DNA of 35,945 bases, taken from NCBI GenBank assembly GCA_944393415.1, contig CALYAD010000066.1, positions 1 to 35,945 of the forward strand, written 5' to 3'. Below are positions 8,516-16,702 of this stretch, one piece after another. The position numbers and the translations under genes are program-made. A model generated the notes under the pieces. That model worked only from the letters and a program-made list of their open reading frames with translations, was not told the DNA's origin and ran no database searches. How positions within the stretch are numbered: position 1 is the first letter of the stretch; every line of letters starts with the position of its first letter. Source of the DNA: an uncultured Clostridia bacterium. Its GTDB lineage: Bacteria > Bacillota > Clostridia > Oscillospirales > CAG-272.

Positions 8516-9067
8516 ATGGAATCTGTACGGAATTATAAATTTAAAATGAAAATTATACTTGAAACAGAAAGATTATATCTGCGTGAGCTGGAGTCCGGGG
8601 ACTATGCTTCTCTCTGCAGGATGCTGAAGGATCCGGAGGTGATGTACGCTTATGAGCACGCCTTTGACGATGACGAGGCTCATATGTGGCTTGAAAAGCA
8701 GATAAGGAGATACCGTGAGGACGGTTTCGGCTTATGGGCAGTGATATTAAAGCGATCCGGAGAGCTGATAGGACAGTGCGGGCTTACATATCAGGACTGT
8801 AACGGACGCCGGGTGGTCGAGGTCGGTTATCTTTTTATAAAGGAATTCTGGCATAAGGGTTACGCTACGGAAGCCGCCGCAGCCTGTAAAAATTATGCTT
8901 TTGATGTTGTCGGAGCGGATGAGGTCTGTTCGATAATCAGAGAAAATAACACGCCGTCCCGTAACGTTGCCGAACGAAACGGTATGCTCGTAACGGATAC
9001 GCTTACAAAATATTATTACGGGACTGTTATGCCGCATCTTGTATATTCGGTCAAAAAACGGGATTAA
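8516..9067 (+). CDS. GNAT-family N-acetyltransferase (RimJ/RimL-like)
   Basis: This 183-residue protein has the GNAT layout: ETERLYLRELESGD at the start, a central VEVGYLFIKEFWHKGYATEAA stretch that is the acetyl-CoA binding motif A (here GYAT), and ENNTPSRNVAERNGM near the end, typical of the RimJ/RimL branch. It probably acetylates a protein N-terminus or a small amine; the substrate is unknown. Two starts are possible, ATG 8516 and ATG 8546. Homology begins at the second, and neither has a good ribosome binding site. It follows lexA by 33 bases, so it may be SOS-coexpressed. Confidence 0.82.
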   Translation: MESVRNYKFKMKIILETERLYLRELESGDYASLCRMLKDPEVMYAYEHAFDDDEAHMWLEKQIRRYREDGFGLWAVILKRSGELIGQCGLTYQDCNGRRVVEVGYLFIKEFWHKGYATEAAAACKNYAFDVVGADEVCSIIRENNTPSRNVAERNGMLVTDTLTKYYYGTVMPHLVYSVKKRD

Positions 9068-9116
9068 GCTCTCGTTTTTTGTTTTAAAGAAACCCAAAAA
9101 ATTAAAAAAATGTTGC

Positions 9117-9145
9117 TTGTTAATACAATTCCGATATGATATAAT
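9117..9145 (+). promoter_or_regulatory. Promoter upstream of the cation-efflux gene
   Basis: TTGTTA (9117-9122), a 17-base spacer and TATAAT (9140-9145). The predicted start near 9152 falls exactly at the left end of element B copy 1, so the transcript leader would consist of that structured element. Confidence 0.65.
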
Positions 9146-9152
9146 ATCACTG

Positions 9153-9220
9153 AATTAAGATGCCCCCGCCTATTGGGCGGAGGAAAAATGTTGAATGACG
9201 GGGCCTCGCCCCTTATTGAA
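9153..9220 (+). repeat. Element B, copy 1 (structured, inverted partner at 11923-11998)
   Basis: It starts GAATTAAGATGCCCCCGCC and contains a CCGCC/GGCGG hairpin, a TTGAATGAC core, a GGGGC-CTC-GCCCC hairpin and TTATTGAA. The same order of parts occurs inverted at 11923-11998, with paired changes in the hairpins. Here it forms the predicted 5' leader of the cation-efflux gene. Confidence 0.75.
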
Positions 9221-9260
9221 AAATATATAAAAAGCTAAAGGGGCGGTTTTTACGGTAGGC

Positions 9261-10436
9261 TTGATAATAAAAAAATTTATAAAGAACCATGAAATGACCG
9301 ACGATCCTTCTGTCAGGACGGCGTACGGTACCGTATGCGGGCTGTGCGGCATTTTCTTTAATATAATATTATTTGCCGCGAAGCTGCTGGCGGGGATACT
9401 CTCCGGTTCACTTGCGGTCATGGCGGACGCCTTCAACAATCTCTCCGACGCCGGTTCATCTGTCATAACGCTCGCGGGATTCCGGATGGCAAGCAAAAAA
9501 CCTGATCCTGATCACCCCTTCGGTCACGGGCGGATCGAGTATATATCCGGGCTTATAGTGGCGCTTATCATTATACTTATGGGAGCTGAGCTTGCCAAAG
9601 CCTCGGTATCAAAGATAATAGAGCCGTCGGAGCCGGATTTCAGTCCGGTTACAGCCGTGATACTTGTTTTGGCTGTGCTTGTAAAGCTGTATATGAGCTT
9701 TTATAATCGGAAATACGGGAAAAAAATAGGCTCGGCGGCGATGCTTGCCACGGCGTCGGACAGTCTTAGCGACATGGTCTCGACAGCGGCGGTCCTGATT
9801 TCCGGAATAATTTGCGCTGTTACGGGATTTGTTTATATCGATAGCATATGCGGTCTGCTTGTTTCCGTGTTTATTTTGATATCGGGCTTCAAAGCGGCAA
9901 AAGATACAGTCTCTCCGCTGCTTGGGCAGCCGCCCTCAAAGGAATTCGTCGACGGTATAATGAAGCTTGCGACGTCGGACCCGAAAATACTTGGGGTTCA
10001 TGATATCGTTGTGCATGATTACGGACCGGGCAGAAGGATGGTTTCGCTTCACGCCGAGGTTTCCTGCGCTGAAAGCGTGCTTAAGCTTCATGACCTGATT
10101 GACAGACTTGAAAATAAGATCTCAGACGAAATGGGATGCGAAACAGTCATCCATATGGACCCTATAGACGTTACCGACTCCCGACTGTCAGCTCTTAAGG
10201 AGGTGCTTGGTTCGATAGTTAAAAAGGTATCCCCGAACGCAAGGTTTCACGATCTGAGAATAGTGCCGGGCGAGACGCATACCAATCTTATATTCGACGT
10301 GGTATTGCCTTCTGACTGCGGATGCGGAGAAAAAGAGGCGAAGAAATTAATATCCGATCTGGTAAAGGAATATAATCCGGAATATTGCTGTGTTATTAAA
10401 ATAGATATGGATCTTTCCGGTAACACGGGAAACTGA
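9261..10436 (+). CDS. Cation diffusion facilitator, Mn-type metal motif
   Basis: A 391-residue CDF-family metal/proton antiporter with about six membrane helices in the first 215 residues and a cytoplasmic C-terminal domain. By comparison with FieF, the transport-site residues are N59 and D63 in TM2 (NNLSD) and D167 and D171 in TM5 (DSLSD). An ND-DD set is described for manganese CDFs (MntE group), whereas zinc members have HD pairs, so Mn(II) export is the best guess. DPDHPFGHGR (81-91) is the usual conserved loop. The C-terminal part has a further domain of about 100 residues with a CGCGEKEAKK segment. The start is uncertain: TTG at 9261 extends the frame, ATG at 9294 is the alternative, and neither has a clean ribosome binding site. 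Element B sits immediately upstream. Confidence 0.85.
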   Translation: MIIKKFIKNHEMTDDPSVRTAYGTVCGLCGIFFNIILFAAKLLAGILSGSLAVMADAFNNLSDAGSSVITLAGFRMASKKPDPDHPFGHGRIEYISGLIVALIIILMGAELAKASVSKIIEPSEPDFSPVTAVILVLAVLVKLYMSFYNRKYGKKIGSAAMLATASDSLSDMVSTAAVLISGIICAVTGFVYIDSICGLLVSVFILISGFKAAKDTVSPLLGQPPSKEFVDGIMKLATSDPKILGVHDIVVHDYGPGRRMVSLHAEVSCAESVLKLHDLIDRLENKISDEMGCETVIHMDPIDVTDSRLSALKEVLGSIVKKVSPNARFHDLRIVPGETHTNLIFDVVLPSDCGCGEKEAKKLISDLVKEYNPEYCCVIKIDMDLSGNTGN

Positions 10437-10586
10437 TAGATGATTCGGCGCGAAAAAAGATTAATATCGGAGAATATTCTCAAGCTTACGGTATTATGTT
10501 TGACGTAATGCAGCGTAGCATAGGCGCATAAAAAAAGATAAGCCGTGCCGCATGCTTTTTCTGATATGAAAGGAAGGGTCGCTTAA

Positions 10587-11825
10587 ATGGATAAAATATA
10601 CGGACTTATCGGGAATCCTCTCGGACACAGCTATTCTCCTCAGATTCACGCCGAGCTGTGTGATTATGTTTACAGGCTTTTTCCGATGGAGGAGAGCGAG
10701 GTCGCGCCGTTTCTTTCGAGACGAGCGTTTTCGGGGATAAACGTTACCATACCGTATAAGCAGACGGTTATACCCTTATGCGACAGGATATCGGAGGAGG
10801 CGGAACGCATAGGCTCGGTAAATACCATTGTAAGGGAGAGTGACGGCACGCTTTCCGGATATAACACCGATTATTTCGGCATGAGGGAAATGCTTTCGCA
10901 CGGCAAAATTACAGTCAAAGGGAAGAAAACTATAGTTTTGGGCAGCGGAGGCTCGTCTAAAACCGCGGTCTGCGTTCTTACCGATCTTGGAGCTTCGTCG
11001 GTTACCGTTATTTCACGTTCCGGCGTCGATAATTATCAAAATATCGCCCGGCATGCGGACGCGCAGATCATAGTTAACACGACTCCGGTCGGTATGTATC
11101 CGAAAAACGGAAGCTCGCCTGTAGAGCTTTCAAATTTTCCCGTATGCGAAGGCGTGGCGGATCTTATATATAACCCCGAAAAGACAAAACTGCTTCTAAC
11201 GGCGGAAAAGCTTGGCATACCCAATGTCGGAGGCCTATATATGCTTGTCTCGCAGGCCGCAGCCGCGGCTGAGCTTTTCACCGGGAAAAAATTCACCCCG
11301 GCGGATATCGACGGGGTGTATCGTAAGATAAATATGAGTATGCGAAATATTGTTCTCATAGGTATGCCGGGCTGTGGCAAGACGGCGGTCGGAAGGTCGC
11401 TTGCGGGCAGACTCGGGAAAAGCTTTGCCGACTGCGATGAATACATATCGGAGACCACGGGCAGGACGCCGGCGGAATGGATAACCGTTGACGGAGAAGC
11501 AAGGTTCAGGGAGATTGAGACGGAGGCGCTGCGCAAGCTTACCGCTCTTTCATCAACTGTGATAGCTACGGGAGGGGGTGCCGTGACGGTTGAGGCAAAC
11601 AAAAATCTCCTTCGGCAAAACGGACCGGTAGTATTTATAAACCGTCCGCTTGCGCAGCTTACGGATGAAAATCGGCCGCTTTCACGAGGCGCGGGTGCGA
11701 TCGAAGCGCTATGGAGGATTCGCGAGCCGCTTTATAGAGATTTCAGTGATTATGAGGTCGCCGGCGGCGACGGCGCTGACGTCGTGGCAGAGAAAATAAT
11801 TAAAATTATTGCGGATAGGTATTAA
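10587..11825 (+). CDS. aroE-aroK: Fused shikimate dehydrogenase - shikimate kinase
   Basis: One 412-residue polypeptide with two consecutive steps of the shikimate pathway. Residues 1-250 are AroE: GNPLGHSYSP (9-18), NVTIPYK with catalytic K58, NTD with D94, and the NADP loop GSGGSSKTA. Residues 252-412 are AroK: Walker A GMPGCGKT (259-266), D284 in DCDEYIS, R307 in EARFREIE, TGGGAV and RPLSRG. All key residues of both enzymes are present, so both halves should be active, together turning 3-dehydroshikimate into shikimate 3-phosphate. AAAGGAAGGG lies upstream of the ATG. The gene stands alone, bracketed with the cation-efflux gene by the inverted element B copies. Confidence 0.93.
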   Translation: MDKIYGLIGNPLGHSYSPQIHAELCDYVYRLFPMEESEVAPFLSRRAFSGINVTIPYKQTVIPLCDRISEEAERIGSVNTIVRESDGTLSGYNTDYFGMREMLSHGKITVKGKKTIVLGSGGSSKTAVCVLTDLGASSVTVISRSGVDNYQNIARHADAQIIVNTTPVGMYPKNGSSPVELSNFPVCEGVADLIYNPEKTKLLLTAEKLGIPNVGGLYMLVSQAAAAAELFTGKKFTPADIDGVYRKINMSMRNIVLIGMPGCGKTAVGRSLAGRLGKSFADCDEYISETTGRTPAEWITVDGEARFREIETEALRKLTALSSTVIATGGGAVTVEANKNLLRQNGPVVFINRPLAQLTDENRPLSRGAGAIEALWRIREPLYRDFSDYEVAGGDGADVVAEKIIKIIADRY

Positions 11826-11922
11826 GGAATTTTGTCATTTAATACTCAATATCATATATACATCAAAAATTGTTTTGGGGAGCGTTCCTCGGGATGTATT
11901 AGCATAATTTATGAGGAATATT

Positions 11923-11998
11923 GTTCAATAAGGGGCTAAGCTCCGGTCATTCAACGTTTTGCCCTCCGCCTAAGAGGCGGGGGCATCTTAATTTAGTT
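11923..11998 (-). repeat. Element B, copy 2 (inverted)
   Basis: Inverted counterpart of 9153-9220. On the minus strand it reads ACTAAATTAAGATGCCC, a CCGCC-TCTTA-GGCGG hairpin, TTGAATGACCGG, a GGAGC/GCCCC weak hairpin, then TTATTGAA. The TAA at its edge (11993-11995) is the stop codon of the neighbouring orphan gene. About 170 bases (11826-11992) after aroE-aroK hold nothing else that I recognise. Confidence 0.72.
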
Positions 11999-12652
11999 AT
12001 AAAGATTTGTTTTGCCCCAGAAGTTATCGTTTGGGAAATTTGTCCTTTGCCAGCTTGGGGAGTATTTATCTTTATATTTAGAGTATGAAAACGACTTAGT
12101 TGTAAAAACTCCCGCGCTCATGTGAAAACGTTTGGTGAAGTTGTAGTTTGCGTAATATAGAACAAACAGTGCAAGTATTTCTTTGAGATTTTCATAATCG
12201 TCTAACAAATAAATTTTATGCTTATACTTCAAATCATTTACGACCAGATAAGTTTCTATAAGAGCTATCTGAGTTTCGCCGAGGTAAACGGAAATATAAT
12301 TAAATTTGTCATGCGAGTATTCGTAGCAGGGCAGTAAGAGATCATGAGCTTTTATTATATAATGTTTTTGCGCAAAGCCGTGCTCGGTATATAAGAACTC
12401 ACCGCAAAAGCCTGTACTGTCATATATATGAAAAACCCGACTTAGCTTGTTGAATCCGAGCATATCTATAAGAGGAATGTAGTTTATCGGGTTTTTAAAA
12501 TGATATTTGGCATAAAGCAGCTGATTCTGAGCGCTGAGCGTGATCCGCTGAAAGCGGTTGAAGCTGCCGAGCTTACCGCGGCAGGAAAAATCCCCGTCGA
12601 TAAGATATTCCTGTTTTATATTTGAGCTAAGCTGTCTTATGTTTATTATCAT
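11993..12652 (-). CDS. Hypothetical protein, AT-rich orphan
   Basis: A 219-residue protein I do not recognise. It is rich in Tyr, Phe, Asn and Lys and strand-like throughout, with no signal peptide or membrane segment. The alternation of short strands followed by a helix (LKEILALFVLYYANYNF) loosely recalls the tubby-like LURP-one/YxjI fold, but this is a weak impression. GGGGGAT lies about 5 bases upstream of the ATG, so it looks expressed. Base composition is clearly more AT-rich than in the flanking aroE-aroK and rsgA genes. Element B touches its 3' end and two element A copies lie upstream. Both points suggest a recently acquired or poorly conserved gene. Confidence 0.6.
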   Translation of the reverse strand: MIINIRQLSSNIKQEYLIDGDFSCRGKLGSFNRFQRITLSAQNQLLYAKYHFKNPINYIPLIDMLGFNKLSRVFHIYDSTGFCGEFLYTEHGFAQKHYIIKAHDLLLPCYEYSHDKFNYISVYLGETQIALIETYLVVNDLKYKHKIYLLDDYENLKEILALFVLYYANYNFTKRFHMSAGVFTTKSFSYSKYKDKYSPSWQRTNFPNDNFWGKTNLYN

Positions 12653-12680
12653 ATAATCCCCCGGTTTTTTTATTAGATAC

Positions 12681-12767
12681 GAAAAATTTTCGTGTTTTGC
12701 TTAGGCAAAAAAATTTAAGCGTGAAATCATCCGGATTCTGACGCGATAAAATATATCTTTCACGCTA
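12681..12767 (-). repeat. Dispersed element A, copy 2 (degenerate)
   Basis: Minus-oriented copy with the outer hairpin arms intact (TAGCGTGAAAGATATATTTT at one end, TTTCACGC inside) but a rewritten and shortened inner hairpin (TTTTGCTTAGGCAAAA instead of the GCTTCGC stem). It lies 24 bases from copy 3 in the same orientation. Confidence 0.75.
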
Positions 12768-12791
12768 TCTTACAAATGACGTTCAGATAAA

Positions 12792-12903
12792 CATGAAAAA
12801 TTTTCGGGCTTCGCTTTGCGAAGCAAAAAGCGTTCAGCTTTTTAGAAAATTTAAGCGTGAAACAATCCGCATTCTGACGCGATAAAATATATCTTTCACG
12901 CTA
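12792..12903 (-). repeat. Dispersed element A, copy 3 (full length)
   Basis: The most complete copy, about 112 bases. On the minus strand: GCGTGAAA...TTTCACGC outer hairpin enclosing a CGCGTCAGAATGCGGA core, then TTTTCTAAAAAGCTGAACGC, the GCTTCGCAAAGCGAAGC hairpin, and AAAATTTTTCATG. The rest of the 12653-12994 gap holds a short AAATTTGCTTCGCAAATT palindrome near 12946-12963 and no gene. Confidence 0.8.
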
Positions 12904-12994
12904 ACCCCATGCCGACAATACGTCTCAATATTCGTTTCGCTTATAAAATTTGCTTCGCAAATTAATAGATATGAACATTTTCGACTGCTTTTCT

Positions 12995-13996
12995 TTATTT
13001 TTTTTGCATTCCTTTCTGCCTGTTTTTGTAAGGATCGCGCGCCTTGATATCCTCGTAAATCTTAACGTAGCTTTCATGCCTTGACCCCGGTACCGCGCCG
13101 CTGTGCACCGCTTCTATAACAGCGCAGCCCTCTTCACGCAAATGCGTGCAGCTGCGGTAACGGCATGTTCCGATATACGGCGCGAACTCTCTGAAGAATC
13201 CGACGACGTCCTCTTTTTTCACTCTTTTTATCGAGGTCAGGTCAAATATCCCAAAGCCGGGGGTGTCCGCAAGAAAGGCACCACTGCGGCTTGCGGTGCT
13301 GACAATAGGGTAGAGCGTTACAGCCCTTGTAGTGTGACGTCCGCGCGATATCTTGCGGCTCAGACGTCCGGTCTCAAGCTTTAGCTCCGGAAATATTGCG
13401 TTTATCAGTGATGATTTTCCGACTCCGCTTTCTCCCGTGAAGACCGAGGTTATGCCATCTGAGTTATTGAAAATATAGTCCCGAAGAGCCTCGATCCCGT
13501 TCCCGGTTTCAGACGAGGTCATAAAAGCGGTATACCCGCATTTCAGATAAACGCTCAGGATCTCGTCAGCTTTTATGCGGTCGAGATCTGTTTTTGTAAT
13601 TATAATAACAGGCTCCGTTCCGTAATACTCAGCTGCGCAGATAAGCTTGTCTATCGTTATGTACGACGGCGCCGGAGAGGCCGCCGACACTGAAATAAAA
13701 AGACGATCTATATTTGCCGCCGGCGGTCGGGTAAAAAAATTTTTACGTGGCAGTATATTTTCTATCGCGCTTTTTCCGTTCGGTTTTTCGGAGATACTGA
13801 CATTGTCGCCCGGATAGGGAGAGGTGCCGAGATAACGCAGACTGCCGCGCGCGGTACATTCGAGCGTTCTGCCGTCTTCTGAAAGAACGACGTACAGACC
13901 GCCTATACCTGAAAGTATCTTGCCGGTAAGCTTTGATTTTTTCTCATTTGATCCCGTCTGGATCTTACCCGTAAACGACATTCGGTCTTTTCCCAT
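12995..13996 (-). CDS. rsgA: Ribosome small-subunit biogenesis GTPase RsgA
   Basis: Circularly permuted GTPase that matures and checks the 30S subunit. An N-terminal OB-fold domain (about 22-85) is followed by the G domain in permuted order: G4 TKTD (134-137), G1 GESGVGKSS (188-196), G3 DTPG (244-247). The C-terminal zinc-binding part has C278, C283, H285 and C291. The protein (333 aa) has about 20 extra residues before the usual TGKI-type start; the ATG at 13981 is an alternative and the ribosome binding site does not decide. It lies 244 bases downstream of gdpP on the same strand; that gap has no clear promoter, so the pair may be cotranscribed. Confidence 0.95.
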   Translation of the reverse strand: MGKDRMSFTGKIQTGSNEKKSKLTGKILSGIGGLYVVLSEDGRTLECTARGSLRYLGTSPYPGDNVSISEKPNGKSAIENILPRKNFFTRPPAANIDRLFISVSAASPAPSYITIDKLICAAEYYGTEPVIIITKTDLDRIKADEILSVYLKCGYTAFMTSSETGNGIEALRDYIFNNSDGITSVFTGESGVGKSSLINAIFPELKLETGRLSRKISRGRHTTRAVTLYPIVSTASRSGAFLADTPGFGIFDLTSIKRVKKEDVVGFFREFAPYIGTCRYRSCTHLREEGCAVIEAVHSGAVPGSRHESYVKIYEDIKARDPYKNRQKGMQKK

Positions 13997-14240
13997 CCTT
14001 GATCTGTGATTATGCCGCGGCGGAGCAGTCCGCTGTTCAGATGTCTTCTTAAAATAAAAAGCTGCGTAAAACGGAAGAAAAGCGGCAAGTAAACGCGATT
14101 ATTAGGCGGTATCTCACGCGGAGCATATATCGCCTTGAGACAGAAGTGATTTGTGCCTTCAACTAACCGCTTTTGAGCAAAAATAAATTTGACGAATTAT
14201 CATATGAAGCGCTGTTATATCGGCAGCCTGTGCGGGGGAG

Positions 14241-16448
14241 TCAGTCCGCCGCTGTTTTTTTCCCGGAACGATAGATACGTCTTTTTTTGCGCTTAGTGAC
14301 CTGCGGCTGATCCTCAATGCCGAAATAAAGCGAGATGCTGGTCTTGAGCTTTTCCACTGCGTCCTCAACAGATATTTCCTTTAGCATCGTTGCGGCTGCG
14401 TTATAGTGTCCGCCGCCCTTCAGAGATTCCATTATCAGCTGAACGTTAACCGAGCCGTCGGAACGCGCGGATATAAAAACGTCGCTGAGCATTTTAGCTA
14501 CGACAAAGGAGGCGCGTATTTTCTTGATGTTAAGAAGTCTGTCCGCTGTTTTGGCGGCTGTGATACGTTTGGCGGGGGAGGATTCGGTACTGGTTTCCTT
14601 TGCTATGACGACGCATTCGTTGTATATCTCAAGGTCGGTAGAAAACGCCCCCTCCTGCCGGAAATCGTCAAGATCGGTCTTGAACAGCGCCTGTGCCTTT
14701 GCGGGGTCGGCTCCGTTATCCCTCAGATATATTGCAGCCCCAAAAGTAGGTACCTGAGTGTTTCGGGTAAAGTTTTTTGTATCAAGCAGGATACCGGCGA
14801 ACATTATGTCCGCCTCCTCGTGGTGCAGACGCGCGGAATAAGGTAGCTCTAACTCGAGGATCTCCGAAACAAGCTCGCTTGCGGATGAGGCTGAAGGCAC
14901 TATCAGGGTCTCGCAATGCTCGGGGACCGCCTCAGGCGTTTTTTCACTTTGGCGGTGATGATCAATGATAAACAGGTAATTCGCGTTTGAGGCGACATTA
15001 AAGGCTTCAATATTGTCCGGGTTGTTTACGTCGGAGCAGATGACCAATGTGTCGGCTGTAAGCCTTTCCTGAGCTTCCGTAGCGTCTACGAAAATATCTC
15101 GGTATTCAGGTATACGCAGCAGCTTTTCAAAGCAATCGGCAAGCGTTGGATCGGCGGTATTTGCGATTATATTCGTCGGCTTTCCGACAGAGAGCGCGAG
15201 TCTCGCAAGGCCCGCGCAGGAGCCGAGCGCGTCAAAGTCGGGGTTTCTATGCCCCATTATTAAAACGTTTGAGCAGGCTTCAAGGCGATGCATCAGCTTA
15301 TCGGCGAACACTCTGTGCCGTACCCCTGAGCGCTTCAGTGTAGTGAGCGCCTTTGCCCCGTAAAATTTCGGCGTCTCTCCCATAATAACGACCTGGTTTC
15401 CGCCGCGCTGCAGCGCCATTTCAAAGGCGGACTGAGCGGATTTGTCTTTTTCATCAAGCGTGCCGGTCTCCGGCGAGACACCGATTGAAACGGTTACAGA
15501 GAGGTTTTCGGAGCCGATGTGTACCCGGCTTACACGCTCAAGAATGTCAAAACGCTTTTTATCTATGGCGGAAAAGCTTTTGTTTGTCAGCACCATGACG
15601 TATTTTTCGCGTTCATACTCTTTTATGAAAGCGCCGTTTTCGCTTGCCCATTCTTTAATTATCTTATCCACCTGATTCGAGGCTAAACGGTAGCTCTCCT
15701 GCTCGGACTGGGCAAGTTCTTCAAGGTTGTCTATAGCTATATATGCTATATGGGTCAGATTGTCCTTGTATCTGCCTATCCACTGGTTGAGCTCAGTGTC
15801 GCGTGTGAGTACGAGTATATAGAAATCTGTGTTGTCGGAGCGGTGGGGATAAACATGAACAGTCCAATCATCCCCGAAGCTTTTGACCCCTTTTACGGTG
15901 ATCGCGGCTTTTTCCTGCGCGAGTAATTTCAGGAGCTCGCCGATGTCCGCGGTATCCGGCTGCAGGGATATAACGCTGTCCGCATACGCCGGGATTATTT
16001 TACCGCCTCTCAGATCAAGCACTGAGAGGATATTTATTTCGTCGCTTATCAGAAAGTTGCCGGGCGCGTGGTTCGCAAAGCTATGGTTGAGCCATACGAT
16101 CTCTCCGTCCCCACGGCAAACGGCGACGGGCTGACTAAACTCTGAAAGAATTCCGAGCGGAAAATCCTCGGTTCGTTTGACCCTCGCGCTTCCGAGCTCT
16201 TTTCTGTATGCGGATTTTTTGTATAGCATATAAAGCACATATGCGAGCGCGATGGTACAGGCATACGCCAGAAGCAGGAGCAGCGACAACAGCATCCCGC
16301 TTTTGTTGTTTCCGATATAAAAATAGATAAAAAACACCGCAGTTACCGCGATTCCGAGCGCGGATGTCAGGATGCTCCAGAATTTAAGCGATGAAGAAGA
16401 GCCGTTATTTGATTTTTCAACAGTTTTTTTTCTTTTATCTGCTGGCAT
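14241..16448 (-). CDS. gdpP: Cyclic-di-AMP phosphodiesterase GdpP (DHH/DHHA1)
   Basis: Membrane-bound enzyme that hydrolyses c-di-AMP to pApA and so tunes osmolyte and cell-wall homeostasis. At 735 residues the layout is standard: two membrane helices (23-46, 51-76), a PAS-like region (about 95-200), a degenerate GGDEF domain (about 215-355), a DHH domain with GHRNPDFDALGS (399-410) and the DHH triad (496-498), and DHHA1 with GGGHYNAAA (678-686). Catalytic motifs are intact. GGAGG is placed well before the ATG. In Bacillus-type genomes gdpP precedes rplI and dnaB on one strand. Here it is divergent from them, each side with its own promoter. Confidence 0.95.
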   Translation of the reverse strand: MPADKRKKTVEKSNNGSSSSLKFWSILTSALGIAVTAVFFIYFYIGNNKSGMLLSLLLLLAYACTIALAYVLYMLYKKSAYRKELGSARVKRTEDFPLGILSEFSQPVAVCRGDGEIVWLNHSFANHAPGNFLISDEINILSVLDLRGGKIIPAYADSVISLQPDTADIGELLKLLAQEKAAITVKGVKSFGDDWTVHVYPHRSDNTDFYILVLTRDTELNQWIGRYKDNLTHIAYIAIDNLEELAQSEQESYRLASNQVDKIIKEWASENGAFIKEYEREKYVMVLTNKSFSAIDKKRFDILERVSRVHIGSENLSVTVSIGVSPETGTLDEKDKSAQSAFEMALQRGGNQVVIMGETPKFYGAKALTTLKRSGVRHRVFADKLMHRLEACSNVLIMGHRNPDFDALGSCAGLARLALSVGKPTNIIANTADPTLADCFEKLLRIPEYRDIFVDATEAQERLTADTLVICSDVNNPDNIEAFNVASNANYLFIIDHHRQSEKTPEAVPEHCETLIVPSASSASELVSEILELELPYSARLHHEEADIMFAGILLDTKNFTRNTQVPTFGAAIYLRDNGADPAKAQALFKTDLDDFRQEGAFSTDLEIYNECVVIAKETSTESSPAKRITAAKTADRLLNIKKIRASFVVAKMLSDVFISARSDGSVNVQLIMESLKGGGHYNAAATMLKEISVEDAVEKLKTSISLYFGIEDQPQVTKRKKRRIYRSGKKTAAD

Positions 16449-16503
16449 ATGGCCTCCAAATCTTATCCGGAATATGTTGTCATTTTTTTATTTATTATTA
16501 TTT

Positions 16504-16532
16504 ATTATAGCACAACTAAGTAACGATTTTAA
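16504..16532 (-). promoter_or_regulatory. Promoter for gdpP
   Basis: On the minus strand TTAAAA (16527-16532), a 17-base spacer and a perfect TATAAT (16504-16509), about 55 bases upstream of the gdpP start. Confidence 0.6.
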
Positions 16533-16610
16533 CAATAATGTGTAAACATTTTGACCGGACAGTCAGACGGTGTCAGAGACGAACATTAAAAAAAAATTTT
16601 CAAAATATAT

Positions 16611-16639
16611 TTGTACAAGTCACCTTATGGGTGTAAAAT
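16611..16639 (+). promoter_or_regulatory. Promoter for rplI-dnaB
   Basis: TTGTAC (16611-16616), a 17-base spacer and TAAAAT (16634-16639), about 50-65 bases upstream of the rplI start candidates. Confidence 0.7.
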
Positions 16640-16702
16640 TATACAGTAACGCACATTATTTAACATAAAATATCATACAAAGTGAAAGGCATGGTGACGG
16701 CG

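Noticed and set aside
9153..9260. Match to known metal riboswitches (yybP-ykoY, NiCo)
   Set aside because: The conserved loops of those riboswitches are not visible; only alternative hairpins are.
9153..11998. Composite transposon bounded by element B
   Set aside because: No transposase is inside or next to the block and no target-site duplication is evident, so only the inverted pair is reported.
13903..14240. Small ORFs between rsgA and gdpP
   Set aside because: They overlap rsgA or gdpP in other frames, lack ribosome binding sites and have no recognisable features.
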